DNA of 64,000 nt from Ectobacillus funiculus (GCF_004138295.1 NZ_SCFM01000002.1:62001-126000); one strand, 5' to 3'. Counted from the first letter of the stretch, positions 8,804-17,678 are shown. Made by a program: numbers and translations. Notes: generated by a model not told the origin, from the sequence alone.

Positions 8804-9721
8804 CTATTCAGATAATTTCAGAAAATCTACATTAGCCTTTTCTATAGACGATAAATCACTGTCACTGTAATTTGGGTTCGGACTGTACCAGGATTGACTG
8901 CTAAAGTAGTTTTGCAGATCTTTTGAATTAAAAATGTAGCCATGGCGAGCGTAAATTTCATTTCTTGCAAGACGAAGCTCCTTTTGGGAAAGTCCGGCAA
9001 TGTCGTCATAGGTCAAGTATTTATAATCACTGTTCGGAATTAAATAATACGAGGAACTTGGCTGTACCTCTCTAATAACTTCCCTTACAATTGTTTTTTC
9101 CTCCGCACCCTCACTGTTGGAGCTTATGGTTTTCAGTGTTGTTTCTGCCGTTGTTTGTGTTCCTGCCAAATCTAGAGTGACTTTATCTTCCTTGGCTCCA
9201 GTATTTGTTGTATACACACCCTTAACCGCATAGGAACCTGTTAAGAATGGACCAAATTCTTTTGATGCATCAGCTTTTTCAAGGACACCAATTTCACTTT
9301 CACCTAAATAAATTTTTGTCTGCTCTCCTGTGCTTTTTACGCTAATAAAGTAGCCAGATGTGTCTATAACATTTCGATTGAATAAACCAAAATGCTTGCC
9401 ATCTGTGCGTAGGTAAAATGATTTATTAGCTAGCGATTCATTTCGTAACGAAGCTTCAATTTCTTGAATTAAGGATGGATTTTTGTCAATCAGGGCAAAT
9501 AATGCATCCAAACTCTGGTTATTCACCTTAATACGTGAATCGCTAGGCTGAATTAATGTTTTTAGTGTTAATTTATCCTTTTGAATAAGCGCTTTTTTAA
9601 ACTGTTCTATCGTCACTTCCTCACTATACTTTTTGGAGAGCATTTGATAGCTGGTAAACAAACAAATAATCAGAATTACTGCAATGGCTGAAATAATATA
9701 TAGTCTGTTTTTGCTTTGCAT
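8804..9721 (-). CDS. Membrane-anchored YARHG-domain protein with TcaA-like region
   Basis: A 305-aa protein. A transmembrane helix lies at about 7-28 (LYIISAIAVILIICLF), followed by an extracellular region beginning with EVTIEQFKKALIQKDK, similar in style to TcaA second domains. Residues about 225-300 form a YARHG domain with the diagnostic LRLARNEIYARHGYIF and a WYSPNPNYSDSDLS tail. YARHG domains are extracellular and of unknown biochemical role, often near cell-wall enzymes. Here the gene precedes the amidase by 10 bp and faces away from the lipoprotein gene at 10271. Confidence 0.88.
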   Translation of the reverse strand: MQSKNRLYIISAIAVILIICLFTSYQMLSKKYSEEVTIEQFKKALIQKDKLTLKTLIQPSDSRIKVNNQSLDALFALIDKNPSLIQEIEASLRNESLANKSFYLRTDGKHFGLFNRNVIDTSGYFISVKSTGEQTKIYLGESEIGVLEKADASKEFGPFLTGSYAVKGVYTTNTGAKEDKVTLDLAGTQTTAETTLKTISSNSEGAEEKTIVREVIREVQPSSSYYLIPNSDYKYLTYDDIAGLSQKELRLARNEIYARHGYIFNSKDLQNYFSSQSWYSPNPNYSDSDLSSIEKANVDFLKLSE

Positions 9722-10270
9722 GGTTTTCCCCCTGTAGATTTAGACTAGTATTTTCCTGATAAATTGATATTTAGATAACTAGAGTTTGAATGAAATAAAA
9801 GGTTCTATGTACGAGATTAATTATATATCCTGATATTTTTCATCCCCCATATATTGATAGTTTCATATTACTAAATCGCATGCTATTTTACAATGAAATC
9901 CTTATTTTCATATAGATATTGTTCAGTATGTACCTTGTTAGTTAGGGATAGATCTGAGTGTACGGATGATATATTGCTATATGGGTTTCTAGCCGAGGTT
10001 AGTAAACTGCTTTTAGGGATGAAATAACTGAAAGCTCAATGAGACTTTGATGTTTGGTATTGTGTTTTTTTGCATTAATGTTATTATCTTAATGTGCAAA
10101 ATCTTAGGTATATAAAATCCGTATAACGCTATGATGAAATGCATATAAAACTACCAAGGAGAAAGTTATAATACTAGATGTTATGTTCTCAAGAATTCAG
10201 TTTTTATTGTCATTCTTTCATTGTAGTCAGACAGATTTTATAAGCTAGAATATAAATCTTAGGGGGACAT
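9722..10270. other. Divergent intergenic region without a recognised gene
   Basis: A 549-bp AT-rich spacer between the leftward YARHG operon and the rightward lipoprotein gene, which must contain both promoters. I could not pick a convincing -35/-10 pair. A good Shine-Dalgarno, AGGGGG, precedes the ATG at 10271. No small ORF with a clear ribosome-binding site was found. Confidence 0.5.
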
Positions 10271-11212
10271 ATGAAACAATTATTAGCAGCACTATTCACA
10301 ATTACACTTTTAGTTGGATGTAACAATGGTACATATGAGAAAGCGATGGAACAGGGCAAGTTGGCTTTAGCAAATAGGGAGTTTGATAAAGCATTGGCAT
10401 CGTTTGAACTAGCGTTGAAGGAGGAACCAAAGGATAAGGAGGCAAAGGTGCTTTATGAAAGATTAGTAGTACTGAATCAAGTAAAAGAAGCTATAGAAAA
10501 TGCCAAATGGGATGATGCCTTAACGAAAGCAAATAATCTACTGGGGAATGGAACATTAGAGAGCAGCGTGAAAAAGGAACTAGAGCAGTATGTAAAAACT
10601 GCAGAAGCCAGCAAAGCGCAATATAAAACTGTATCAGAAAAGGTAGCATACATAAAGGGATTAGTGAATGAAGGAAAATATGGCGAAGCTCAAACAGCCA
10701 TGGGCGAGTTAAAGCAAGATGCTAGCCTTAAGCCTGTCTTGGATAACTTTTCTAGTGAAGTGGGTATGATTGAACAAACAGTAAATACAGAAATTATGAA
10801 ACAAAAAGATGCAGAAGTCGCAGCTGCCAAAAAAGCGGCAGCAGCTGCTGTGACTGCGAGTAAGAGGCAGGAATACTTACAAAAGCTCGATGGAATTGCT
10901 CAAAGCTCGGAGCGTCTATTTGATAACGTGATTACAACAGTAGAAATAAGAGAAGCTGCGGGACAAGCTTATACAAGATGGGATGATGCGCTAAACGAAA
11001 TTTATGGCATCTTGAAGACACAGCTTCCAACTGATGAGCTGGATACATTAAAAGAAGCACAGCGTAAATGGATTACGTATAGGGACAATACTGCAAAGGC
11101 TGAGTCAGCAGAATTTGAGGGAGGGACATTTGAATCGGTGCAATACCTAGATTCACTAGGACGCCTCACAAAAGAAAGATGCTATGAGTTAGTTAGATTG
11201 TATATGAAGTAG
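10271..11212 (+). CDS. Lipoprotein with TPR-like helices and LprI-type C-terminal domain
   Basis: A 313-aa lipoprotein. The signal peptide ends in lipobox LVGC, so Cys17 would be lipidated. Residues about 22-75 read as tetratricopeptide-like helices (GKLALANREFDKALASFELAL). The middle is a long Lys/Ala-rich helix. The last 90 residues match the LprI/DUF1311 pattern: LDTLKEAQRKWITYRD, a run of small and acidic residues, then LGRLTKERCYELVR. LprI-like domains are linked to lysozyme inhibition and envelope protection, but the function here is unproven. It is monocistronic with a terminator just downstream. Confidence 0.8.
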   Translation: MKQLLAALFTITLLVGCNNGTYEKAMEQGKLALANREFDKALASFELALKEEPKDKEAKVLYERLVVLNQVKEAIENAKWDDALTKANNLLGNGTLESSVKKELEQYVKTAEASKAQYKTVSEKVAYIKGLVNEGKYGEAQTAMGELKQDASLKPVLDNFSSEVGMIEQTVNTEIMKQKDAEVAAAKKAAAAAVTASKRQEYLQKLDGIAQSSERLFDNVITTVEIREAAGQAYTRWDDALNEIYGILKTQLPTDELDTLKEAQRKWITYRDNTAKAESAEFEGGTFESVQYLDSLGRLTKERCYELVRLYMK

Positions 11213-11270
11213 TTGTGGTTTTAGTGTTAGATAAAAGCAGAATAAAGAAGCTTACATGAGGTATACAAAA

Positions 11271-11311
11271 AAACAAGCTTGCCAAGGGGGGCACTGGGCT
11301 TGTTTTTTTGA
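11271..11311 (+). terminator. Terminator after the LprI-type lipoprotein gene
   Basis: Arms AAACAAGC and GCTTGTTT (11271-11278 and 11298-11305) enclose a G-rich centre and run into a seven-T stretch. It lies 58 nt beyond the stop codon. Confidence 0.8.
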
Positions 11312-11591
11312 ATTGTATGAGTAGCCGTTTCCTAAAAGCAGTTGAGTATAATGTATGGATGTTAAATTTCGAGGTTATCGTTCACTTGACATAATTTCGA
11401 TCCGCTAAAGACATATAGTTAAATTCCACAACTAAACCTTCTTTTAGGCTTATTAAATTTCTTCATCGGCTTTTATGTCAATAAAAGAAGTCGATTGGAG
11501 ACAAATCATATTGACTTTATAAACTAATGTAATTTATAGCTGCGACTTTATATTGTCTGTATATAAATCCAGACTTGCAGCAAATGAACCT

Positions 11592-11634
11592 CTCTGTTTC
11601 TTAACAATCCTGCAAACAGAGTCCCTTTTTAAGG
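11592..11634 (+). terminator. Orphan terminator-like hairpin
   Basis: CTCTGTTT (11592-11599) pairs with AAACAGAG (11614-11621), followed by TCCCTTTTT. No intact gene ends here, so it may be a relic or the end of an unrecognised small RNA. The surrounding 11312-11838 is otherwise AT-rich with no supportable ORF. Confidence 0.45.
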
Positions 11635-11771
11635 TATGTAAATGAAGTTTTTTTACACTATGGGAAAGTATAAATTTCCAGCTAGAAGGTTACTCGACGT
11701 AGTCGGAAATTTTAGGAATACAGTGTAAGTACAACTACACCTCTGTCTTCGCCCAAGAACAGGGCTCAGGG

Positions 11772-11796
11772 CTCGCCAATCGGCGAGTTTTCTTTA
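11772..11796 (+). terminator. Terminator-like hairpin upstream of the small peptide gene
   Basis: CTCGCC (11772-11777) pairs with GGCGAG (11782-11787), loop AATC, followed by TTTTCTTT. It insulates the peptide gene promoter 43 nt further on. Nothing coding is recognised immediately upstream. Confidence 0.6.
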
Positions 11797-11838
11797 AAAT
11801 AAGACAAGACCATGTAATTAATTGAAATAAAATTCAGG

Positions 11839-11866
11839 TTGACAAATATCAGATTAGAGCTATACT
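11839..11866 (+). promoter_or_regulatory. Sigma-A promoter of the small peptide gene
   Basis: TTGACA at 11839-11844 and TATACT at 11861-11866 are separated by 16 bp. It is the best -35/-10 pair in the window and implies strong constitutive transcription with a leader of about 125 nt before the ATG at 12000. Confidence 0.75.
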
Positions 11867-11985
11867 GAAATCGTGAGGTAACTTAGTAGACAAGATGACA
11901 AGGTTATAAAAAGATAGAGATTCCGTTTTCATTGACTTTTCTTGAACTTATCCAAAGATGTAATAATTAAAAAAACAAATCAAAA

Positions 11986-12077
11986 GGAGAAAAAACAAAA
12001 TGGCAAAAATGGTTGCACTTATCACTAACGCTGGAGAAAACAAAATGGCAAAAATAGCTGCATTCATCGCTAATGCA
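11986..12077 (+). repeat. Tandem duplication spanning RBS and start codon
   Basis: Two imperfect units, 11986-12032 (47 bp) and 12033-12077 (45 bp). Each starts with GGAGAAAA and contains CAAAATGGCAAAAAT followed by a similar third part ending GCTAA-GC or ACTAACGCT. The duplication copied a complete translation-initiation region, giving nested start sites in one frame. Confidence 0.8.
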
Positions 12078-12161
12078 ATGGAAGTTTACGGAAAAGCGAT
12101 GGATAGCTACGGAACAGCAATTATAAAAGTAAAAACGAAGTACAAGGATGATTCTAATTGA
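12000..12161 (+). CDS. Small amphipathic peptide (53 aa), leaderless-bacteriocin- or PSM-like
   Basis: A 53-codon ORF with a strong ribosome-binding site (AAAGGAGA), a near-consensus promoter and its own terminator. The peptide begins MAKMVALITNAGENK and then repeats as MAKIAAFIANAMEVYGKAM. A second in-frame ATG at 12045 has its own GGAG element 8 nt upstream, so a 38-aa form is equally possible. The sequence is Lys/Ala/Ile-rich, lacks Cys and any double-Gly leader, and would form an amphipathic helix. The YGKA segment is loosely like aureocin A53/lacticin Q peptides. It could also be a phenol-soluble-modulin-like peptide or a type I toxin. No transporter or immunity gene adjoins, so function is inferred only. 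Confidence 0.62.
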   Translation: MAKMVALITNAGENKMAKIAAFIANAMEVYGKAMDSYGTAIIKVKTKYKDDSN

Positions 12162-12191
12162 AAATCTATATGGAATATCAAACGATCCACT

Positions 12192-12229
12192 AACCGGTTC
12201 TCAGAGATAAAAAGGAGAATCGGTTTTTT
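12192..12229 (+). terminator. Terminator of the small peptide gene
   Basis: AACCGGTTCTC (12192-12202) pairs with GAGAATCGGTT (12215-12225) with one G-U pair, followed by a T tract. It lies 30 nt after the peptide stop. Confidence 0.85.
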
Positions 12230-12715
12230 GTTTAAACTGTCTACCACAATTAAGTCTGAAGCTGTTAGGGAAGGTAGATATTCTATTGATAGTTATATAA
12301 TTAATGATGAGTTTGTGCTTTTGTCAAGGAGTCTATACGAGAAAAAGCGTGAGAGTGACCTGATATTGAATATTAGCAGCAATTGAGGGGATAGTTATCG
12401 TTCTGGTGAGGACGGGATTTTCCCCCCGTTTAATATAATATATATTATGTAAACTGTTTGTATGGGGTGGTTCTATTAATTTTTTATCCTTAAATGTACT
12501 GCTATGATTGGAGTTATCTGTTTTATTTGGCATATATTGCATTTCATAAAGCCAACTCTATAGGGCGTTCAGGTTATTCCATGAAAAGTGATAATAAGTT
12601 AACCGTCTTTATTGGAAATGCCACGGGCCCCTTATACAGTACTCCATTCATAAGGGATCCGCGGCATTTCATAGTTCCGTCTTATCTTTAATAGAAGACA
12701 ATGAAAAAATTAATA
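12230..12715. other. Intergenic region with a long imperfect hairpin
   Basis: A 486-bp spacer without a convincing gene. At 12617-12668 a 19-bp arm starting AATGCC pairs with one ending GGCATT, with three mismatches or wobbles. It lies just past the 3' end of the leftward ctaG-type gene and may end or stabilise that transcript. No U tract is evident. Confidence 0.5.
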
Positions 12716-13558
12716 TCAATCAAGTTGATGCTTGCGAGTGTAATGAGTATTGCCAATGAGCGTTCTAGGCCGGGCAGCCCTGAACCATTGAAAGCAAAAG
12801 ATAGAAATCAGAACAAGGTCAATAGCATCTCCGCCATAGTACATTAGCATAGCTCCCTTTTCTGCGTGAGCTGCAGGAACCCCGCTGGGCGGATGAGCAT
12901 AGATATGTTTGGAAAGGATGCTATGGCCAGCCAGCGCCATCACTAATACAATTGCACGGTAAGTGAAGCTCGTACGGTGCGGTGTTGGATCAATGTAAAT
13001 GATGGACACTGTGAAAAGATAGCCAGCCAAGAATACATGCATATGCAGTACGATATGTACAAACATATTTTGTTGCATTACCATGTATAAGTTCGTCGTA
13101 TAGAGTATCCATAACCCTCCAATGTTAAGGAGAGAGGCAGTAATGGGATTACTTATAATGCGCACTGGTCTGCTTCTTAAAATACGCGAAAGGTGTCGCG
13201 CCGAGGTTACGCTAAGAGTTCGCAGGACGATAGTTACCGGAGCAGCTAACACTATAAGAAGCGGAGCCAGCATACCAAGGAGCAGATGGCTGAGCATATG
13301 TACTGTAAAATCCATGTGGGCATCGCTTGCTAAGGGCCCGACAACTGCAAGAGCCGCACAAAAAACGCCGATTATCCAAGAGGCGGTATGGTACGGTGAC
13401 CATGATTTTCCGCAATAAACGGATATAGCTACACAAACGATATACATAACTAATGCCAGCGCAAATGGTAATGATAAGAGAATTTGAGGAATAGCCTCAT
13501 TTATATGATGCTGCATGTAGTTTTCAGCATCGTGTTGCATGTGATAATTCGTGTGCAT
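12716..13558 (-). CDS. Caa3-type cytochrome oxidase assembly factor CtaG-like membrane protein
   Basis: A 280-aa polytopic membrane protein with about seven transmembrane segments. Diagnostic features of the Bacillus CtaG (caa3_CtaG) family are HMLSHLLLGMLAPLL near residues 87-101, histidines in HIVLHMHVFLAGYLF, and the GHSILSKHIYA segment near 210-220. The family supports assembly of caa3 oxidase or copper handling. An N-terminal His/Met-rich stretch (MHTNYHMQHDAENYMQHH) may bind copper. No oxidase subunits are adjacent. It is paired with the DUF2243 gene (15-bp gap), an association that fits a stand-alone copper or redox membrane module. Confidence 0.88.
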   Translation of the reverse strand: MHTNYHMQHDAENYMQHHINEAIPQILLSLPFALALVMYIVCVAISVYCGKSWSPYHTASWIIGVFCAALAVVGPLASDAHMDFTVHMLSHLLLGMLAPLLIVLAAPVTIVLRTLSVTSARHLSRILRSRPVRIISNPITASLLNIGGLWILYTTNLYMVMQQNMFVHIVLHMHVFLAGYLFTVSIIYIDPTPHRTSFTYRAIVLVMALAGHSILSKHIYAHPPSGVPAAHAEKGAMLMYYGGDAIDLVLISIFCFQWFRAARPRTLIGNTHYTRKHQLD

Positions 13559-13573
13559 TTGTGGCAGTCCTCC

Positions 13574-14068
13574 TTATTGTTTTTGTTTGCTTCGTGTACG
13601 AACAAGGAGGATAACTCCTATTACAATCATTATAAGAGAGGCTGTGTTCCATACTAAATCGTAGGGTAAGACGTTTACATCATAGCGAATCTGATGTAAT
13701 CCCATTAGCTTATGTTGTACCGTGCCGTCATATAATTGAAATCCCCCTGCTCCAAGGAATAACCCTCCTATCCACCTCAGAGGCCACCAAGCACTTCGAC
13801 GACGAAGGTCGGCAACCAAAAATAATGACCCAACCGTTGCAAACCAGCTAAAAGCGTGAAAAAACCCGTCTGAGAGCAGACCGATAGCAACTGTTGATTT
13901 GTCGTAGAAGTGATGCCAATGCAGCAGCTGATGAAAAACAGCTTCGTCTATAAAGGCAACTAGACCAAGCCCAAATAGAATTCCTGCCCATAGGTTACGA
14001 TTTGAATATGCAGAGTCATGTATTGTAGAAATATTCTCATTGTTTGCAGGTTCATTTTTAACAACCAT
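13574..14068 (-). CDS. DUF2243 membrane protein
   Basis: A 164-aa protein with four predicted transmembrane helices (GILFGLGLVAFIDEAVFHQLLHWHHFYD is the hallmark N-terminal half, shown here by GFGxxxFxDxxxxHQxLxWHH spacing). Another motif is FQLYDGTVQHKLMGLHQIR near residues 113-131. These His-rich features identify DUF2243, usually encoded beside CtaG-like proteins, as here. Biochemical role unknown; metal-linked membrane function is an inference from the histidines and the partner. Confidence 0.85.
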   Translation of the reverse strand: MVVKNEPANNENISTIHDSAYSNRNLWAGILFGLGLVAFIDEAVFHQLLHWHHFYDKSTVAIGLLSDGFFHAFSWFATVGSLFLVADLRRRSAWWPLRWIGGLFLGAGGFQLYDGTVQHKLMGLHQIRYDVNVLPYDLVWNTASLIMIVIGVILLVRTRSKQKQ

Positions 14069-14451
14069 ACGATCTCCCTCCGTACACGTGTACTATTTCT
14101 TTTTTCGTTTTACCCTAAATGAACAAATTATAATCAAGAGTAAGAGAAAAGCATAAAGAGGCATGGTTTTATTCTGAAGTATGGAGCGGAGAGAATGCCT
14201 AGATACAATAAGGTTACAGATTTAAGGTGAATATAAGGTGAGATTTGATTACTAGGATAGAAAAATAATGGTAGATAATCTTACATTTTTACTGTAGGAA
14301 CTGTTTTTTATGATAGGATATTCACAAGTGTAGTACGAGATATGCTGATTTTGATAACAAATTAAATATTATGAGCTAGAAGGGATTTTCAGATAGTTTT
14401 CGAATTCATATATTATATTGACTCGGATACAAAGAGAGGACGATAATCAGC
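14069..14451. other. Divergent intergenic region upstream of the eut regulator pair
   Basis: A 383-bp AT-rich spacer that must carry the promoters for DUF2243/ctaG (left) and eutW (right). TTGACT at about 14418 could be a -35 element for eutW but no good -10 follows. I saw no cobalamin-riboswitch-like structure. Confidence 0.45.
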
Positions 14452-15537
14452 GTGGCAAGTGTTTTACATATAGATCAAGTAACGAGTCTATCCCGCGAAC
14501 AATGCGCTATCATTCTGGATATGGCGAAGAATCTTCAAGTGATGGCCGATATTTCCCAGGCGGATATGTTTATTGATTGTCTTTTGCCGGAGGGTAATGC
14601 AGCTATTGTCGTGGCAGAAGCACATCCCAAAACGACCCAATCTTTGTATAAGAACAGTGTGTTAGGACAAATTGCATTTGAAGAAAATGAACCAGGTGTT
14701 CTGTTCAGTTTGAAGACAGGAAAACCTGTTATCGGCTCTAGGGGATTGACGCAGGAGCATATTATGATGCAGCAAGACATTGTTCCGATTGTTGACCCGG
14801 CTGGGGTAACAGTTGCTGTTTTGATCAAGGAGCAGGACATTTCCCAAACTATCCAAAATGAGAAGCGGGTTAAAATGCTTACACAGATAAATAACAGCAG
14901 GGAAAAGCAGGATGCTATTCAGTCTATGATTATTCAGGAAATTCATCATAGGGTGAAAAATAACTTACAAGTTATTTCAAGCTTGCTTCGATTGCAAATG
15001 AGGAGATCTTCTTCTGAAGAGGTAATTGAAGTGTTCCGTGATAGCGTATCCCGCATTTCAAGCATGGCAATGGTTCACGATTATTTAGCTCAAAATGGAA
15101 TTGAGGAAGTGGATGTTGCATTTGTAATGGGGCAGATTGCAACGCTGCTTGTTTCTTCATCCAGTGTTCCTGACCAGCATATTGATGTTTCTGTTCACGG
15201 GGAACAGCTTTTTTTGCCGTCAAACAGGGCGACATCTGTTGTGTTAGTTGTGAACGAGCTCATTCAAAACAGCATTAAGCATGCTTTTCCTTTGCGTGAT
15301 GAAGGAAAGATTGAAATAAGTGTCAATTGCAGAAAGCACATGGTAACTATTACAGTTAGTGATAATGGTTGCGGAATGGGAGCAGACGTTTCCTCTCATG
15401 CAGCATCTTCTTTAGGATTACAGCTTGTCCACATGCTGGTAGAGGAAGAGTTACAGGGTGTTCTCTCATTCTTTCATTCTAATAAAGGTACAAAGGCTTC
15501 TATAACTTTTCCGATTACAGGCAGGGTGATGGAATGA
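14452..15537 (+). CDS. eutW: Sensor histidine kinase of ethanolamine operon (EutW-like)
   Basis: A 361-aa soluble kinase starting at GTG 14452. Residues 1-140 form a PdtaS/EutW-type GAF-like sensor domain. The phospho-acceptor segment IIQEIHHRVKNNLQVISSL (about 163-181) is the HisKA_2/HWE dimerisation box with the acceptor His. The ATPase domain carries the N box VVNELIQNSIKHAF, DNGCGMG and SSLGLQLVHMLVEEEL. Kinases of this family phosphorylate ANTAR regulators such as EutV in response to ethanolamine. The downstream regulator overlaps by ATGA, so the two are translationally coupled. Confidence 0.92.
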   Translation: MASVLHIDQVTSLSREQCAIILDMAKNLQVMADISQADMFIDCLLPEGNAAIVVAEAHPKTTQSLYKNSVLGQIAFEENEPGVLFSLKTGKPVIGSRGLTQEHIMMQQDIVPIVDPAGVTVAVLIKEQDISQTIQNEKRVKMLTQINNSREKQDAIQSMIIQEIHHRVKNNLQVISSLLRLQMRRSSSEEVIEVFRDSVSRISSMAMVHDYLAQNGIEEVDVAFVMGQIATLLVSSSSVPDQHIDVSVHGEQLFLPSNRATSVVLVVNELIQNSIKHAFPLRDEGKIEISVNCRKHMVTITVSDNGCGMGADVSSHAASSLGLQLVHMLVEEELQGVLSFFHSNKGTKASITFPITGRVME

Positions 15538-16109
15538 AGCGTTCAAGAATTGTCATTGTAGATGACGAACCAATTACAAGAATGGATATTAGGGAAATGC
15601 TTGAGGAAAACGGCTATGAGGTAGCAGGCGAGGGGAAAAACGGCGAAGAGGCGGTTGAGAAGGCCTATGCGCTGCAACCGGATTTAATCATTATGGATGT
15701 GAAGATGCCGGGGATGAACGGAGTTAAAGCTTCATCCATTATTAAAGGTATTTCGGATTGTGCTATTTTGCTGCTTACCGCATACAGCCATCATGAACTG
15801 ATAGAAGATGCAAAGAAAGCCGGTATCAATGCATATTTGGTTAAACCGGTGAGGGAAAGAGAATTGCTTCCTGCAATTGAAATCGCGCTAAGCCAGCGTT
15901 TGCAGTTCCTTGCCTTGCAAAATAAGGTAGGCAAGCTGGAACAAAAGCTGGCGGAGCGTAAAATCATCGAGAAAGCAAAAGGTATGCTTATGCAGCAGCT
16001 CAACTGTACAGAAGAGCAGGCGCACCGTCATATGCAGCAGGAAAGCATGAAACGCCAAACCCCGCTTATTAAACTGGCGGAACAGGTGGTACAACAAATA
16101 AGTTCATAG
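15534..16109 (+). CDS. eutV: ANTAR-domain response regulator (EutV-like antiterminator)
   Basis: A 191-aa regulator. The receiver domain (residues 1-120) has the acidic pair in VDDEP, the phospho-acceptor Asp in LIIMDVKMPGMNG, Thr in LLTAYSH and Lys in YLVKPV. The C-terminal ANTAR domain (about 130-188) reads ERKIIEKAKGMLMQQLN followed by EEQAHRHMQQESMKR, the typical RNA-binding three-helix unit. Phosphorylated EutV binds paired hairpins in nascent eut RNA and prevents terminator formation. A matching site occurs immediately downstream before eutA. Confidence 0.94.
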   Translation: MKRSRIVIVDDEPITRMDIREMLEENGYEVAGEGKNGEEAVEKAYALQPDLIIMDVKMPGMNGVKASSIIKGISDCAILLLTAYSHHELIEDAKKAGINAYLVKPVRERELLPAIEIALSQRLQFLALQNKVGKLEQKLAERKIIEKAKGMLMQQLNCTEEQAHRHMQQESMKRQTPLIKLAEQVVQQISS

Positions 16110-16116
16110 ATAATGA

Positions 16117-16176
16117 AGCAATGGCGCTTTGTGACCGCTCTACTGTATAAAGTAGGGTTGGTTCAAAGCGTTTTTT
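16117..16176 (+). promoter_or_regulatory. EutV-type antitermination site overlapping a terminator, upstream of eutA
   Basis: AGCAATGGCGCTT at 16117-16129 matches 12 of 13 positions of the conserved eut leader motif AGCAANGRRGCUY described in enterococci (recalled, not searched). Its right half is the left arm of a terminator: CGCTTTG (16125-16131) pairs with CAAAGCG (16164-16170), followed by six Ts. An inner hairpin CTACT/AGTAG sits in between. Binding of EutV to the motif would exclude the terminator. The expected first hairpin of the ANTAR pair is not clearly resolved. Confidence 0.75.
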
Positions 16177-16211
16177 GTTTACCCATTTGCAAAAAGCAGT
16201 GAGGAGGGAGA

Positions 16212-17660
16212 ATGGTGGAGGATAATTGGATTACGAGCATTGGTCTTGATATTGGCACAAGCACGACAAAATTTATTGTAAGCCAGTTGCTTGTGCAGCA
16301 AACGGGGGATCGATTCAGTCTCCCAGGCTGCCAAATTACAGATCGTAGAATTGTATATACGAGCCGTATATACACAACACCCTTAAAAAATGATTATGAA
16401 ATTGATATGAATGCATTGGCTGAGCTACTGGCATATGAGTATGAACAATCGCAAACGAGCTTGCAGCATGTGAAGGCGGGTGCTGTCATTATAACAGGGG
16501 AGACGGCCCGCAAGGAAAATGCCCAAACGATTATTCATTATTTAGCAGAACGTGCAGGTGATTTCGTCGTTGCGACAGCAGGAGCGAGCTTAGAAGGTAT
16601 ATTAGCTGGAAAAGGGTCTGGAGCGATGATGCGTTCCCAACATATAAGCGGTGTGGTAGCTAATGTAGATATTGGCGGTGGAACGGCTAATGTTGCGTTA
16701 TTTCAACAGGGAAAAGCCGTTCAGGCTGTTACGTTTCATGTGGGAGGAAGGCTCATCCGACTAACAGGAAATGGCGAAGCTTTATACATTTCAAAACAAA
16801 TTCAGCCTTGGCTTCAGGCAAACGGATTTCATATACAGACGGGAGGGATGGTTACATACAAGCAACTTGAGCAGCTTTGCTGCAGGATGAATGAAAGCCT
16901 GCTGTCTTATCTCACGGGAGCATCGGCACATCATGCAGAATTACTACTGCTTGAGCCTCCTGCGGCGCCGCTTCTTCCTGTTGACGAAATTATCTTCTCA
17001 GGCGGCGTTGGTCAGATGATGCTGAAGCGGCAGCCTCAATTTATGGAGGAAGTTACAGTGCATGGGGATATGGGACCTTTGCTTGCTTCCGCGCTGCGGA
17101 CCGTTTCTCAGAAATATCCAGTTCGTATCCAGGATGCAGCCGAAACAACGAGAGCGACTGTCATCGGAGCAGGGATGCAGAATACGGAGGTGAGCGGAGC
17201 GACTGTTTATATAAATGAATCACTACTGCCAATTAAAAATGTACCTATTATCAACATTCCTGTCGAAGAAGACGGACAATGGCGTATAAATTCATTTCAT
17301 ATGCGTTTACGCGATGCACTGCTGCAAACGAAACAATTATTTGATACCGAACAAGATCCGCCATGTGCCGTAGCGCTCTCATCCATCTCCTATTGCACAT
17401 ATGCAATGCTGCAAAGTTTGGCTGACTTGCTGCATCACGAATTCATGACTCATTTTCCAGAGGCGGCTTGTATGATCGTCATTTGTGAAACTGATATGGC
17501 GAAGGCACTTGGGCAAGCATTGGCAAAGCGGTGCAAAAAACACCCTGAGGTTATTTGCATTGACCAGGTAGACTTTACACATGGTGATTATATTGATTTA
17601 GGCCTGCCTGTTGCCGGAGAGGCGATTTCCGTTTCGGTTAAGACGTTAGCATTTTTATAA
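16212..17660 (+). CDS. eutA: Ethanolamine ammonia-lyase reactivating factor EutA
   Basis: A 482-aa actin/Hsp70-fold ATPase that exchanges damaged cobalamin from ethanolamine ammonia-lyase. Phosphate loops DIGTSTTKFIVS (near residue 15) and VDIGGGTANVALF (near 155) are clear, as is the IIFSGGVGQMM adenosine-type segment near 258. GAGG/AGGGAG Shine-Dalgarno precedes ATG 16212. It is the first structural gene of the operon, directly behind the antitermination site, and is followed 18 bp later by eutB. Confidence 0.94.
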   Translation: MVEDNWITSIGLDIGTSTTKFIVSQLLVQQTGDRFSLPGCQITDRRIVYTSRIYTTPLKNDYEIDMNALAELLAYEYEQSQTSLQHVKAGAVIITGETARKENAQTIIHYLAERAGDFVVATAGASLEGILAGKGSGAMMRSQHISGVVANVDIGGGTANVALFQQGKAVQAVTFHVGGRLIRLTGNGEALYISKQIQPWLQANGFHIQTGGMVTYKQLEQLCCRMNESLLSYLTGASAHHAELLLLEPPAAPLLPVDEIIFSGGVGQMMLKRQPQFMEEVTVHGDMGPLLASALRTVSQKYPVRIQDAAETTRATVIGAGMQNTEVSGATVYINESLLPIKNVPIINIPVEEDGQWRINSFHMRLRDALLQTKQLFDTEQDPPCAVALSSISYCTYAMLQSLADLLHHEFMTHFPEAACMIVICETDMAKALGQALAKRCKKHPEVICIDQVDFTHGDYIDLGLPVAGEAISVSVKTLAFL

Positions 17661-17678
17661 ATAAGGAGAGGTGCGGAG

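Noticed and set aside
12494-12691. 65-codon frame before the ctaG-type gene
   Set aside because: No Shine-Dalgarno, not protein-like, and it covers the long imperfect hairpin at 12617-12668.
14069-14451. Cobalamin riboswitch for the eut genes
   Set aside because: No cobalamin-box-like conserved segments or matching folds were visible upstream of eutW or eutA.
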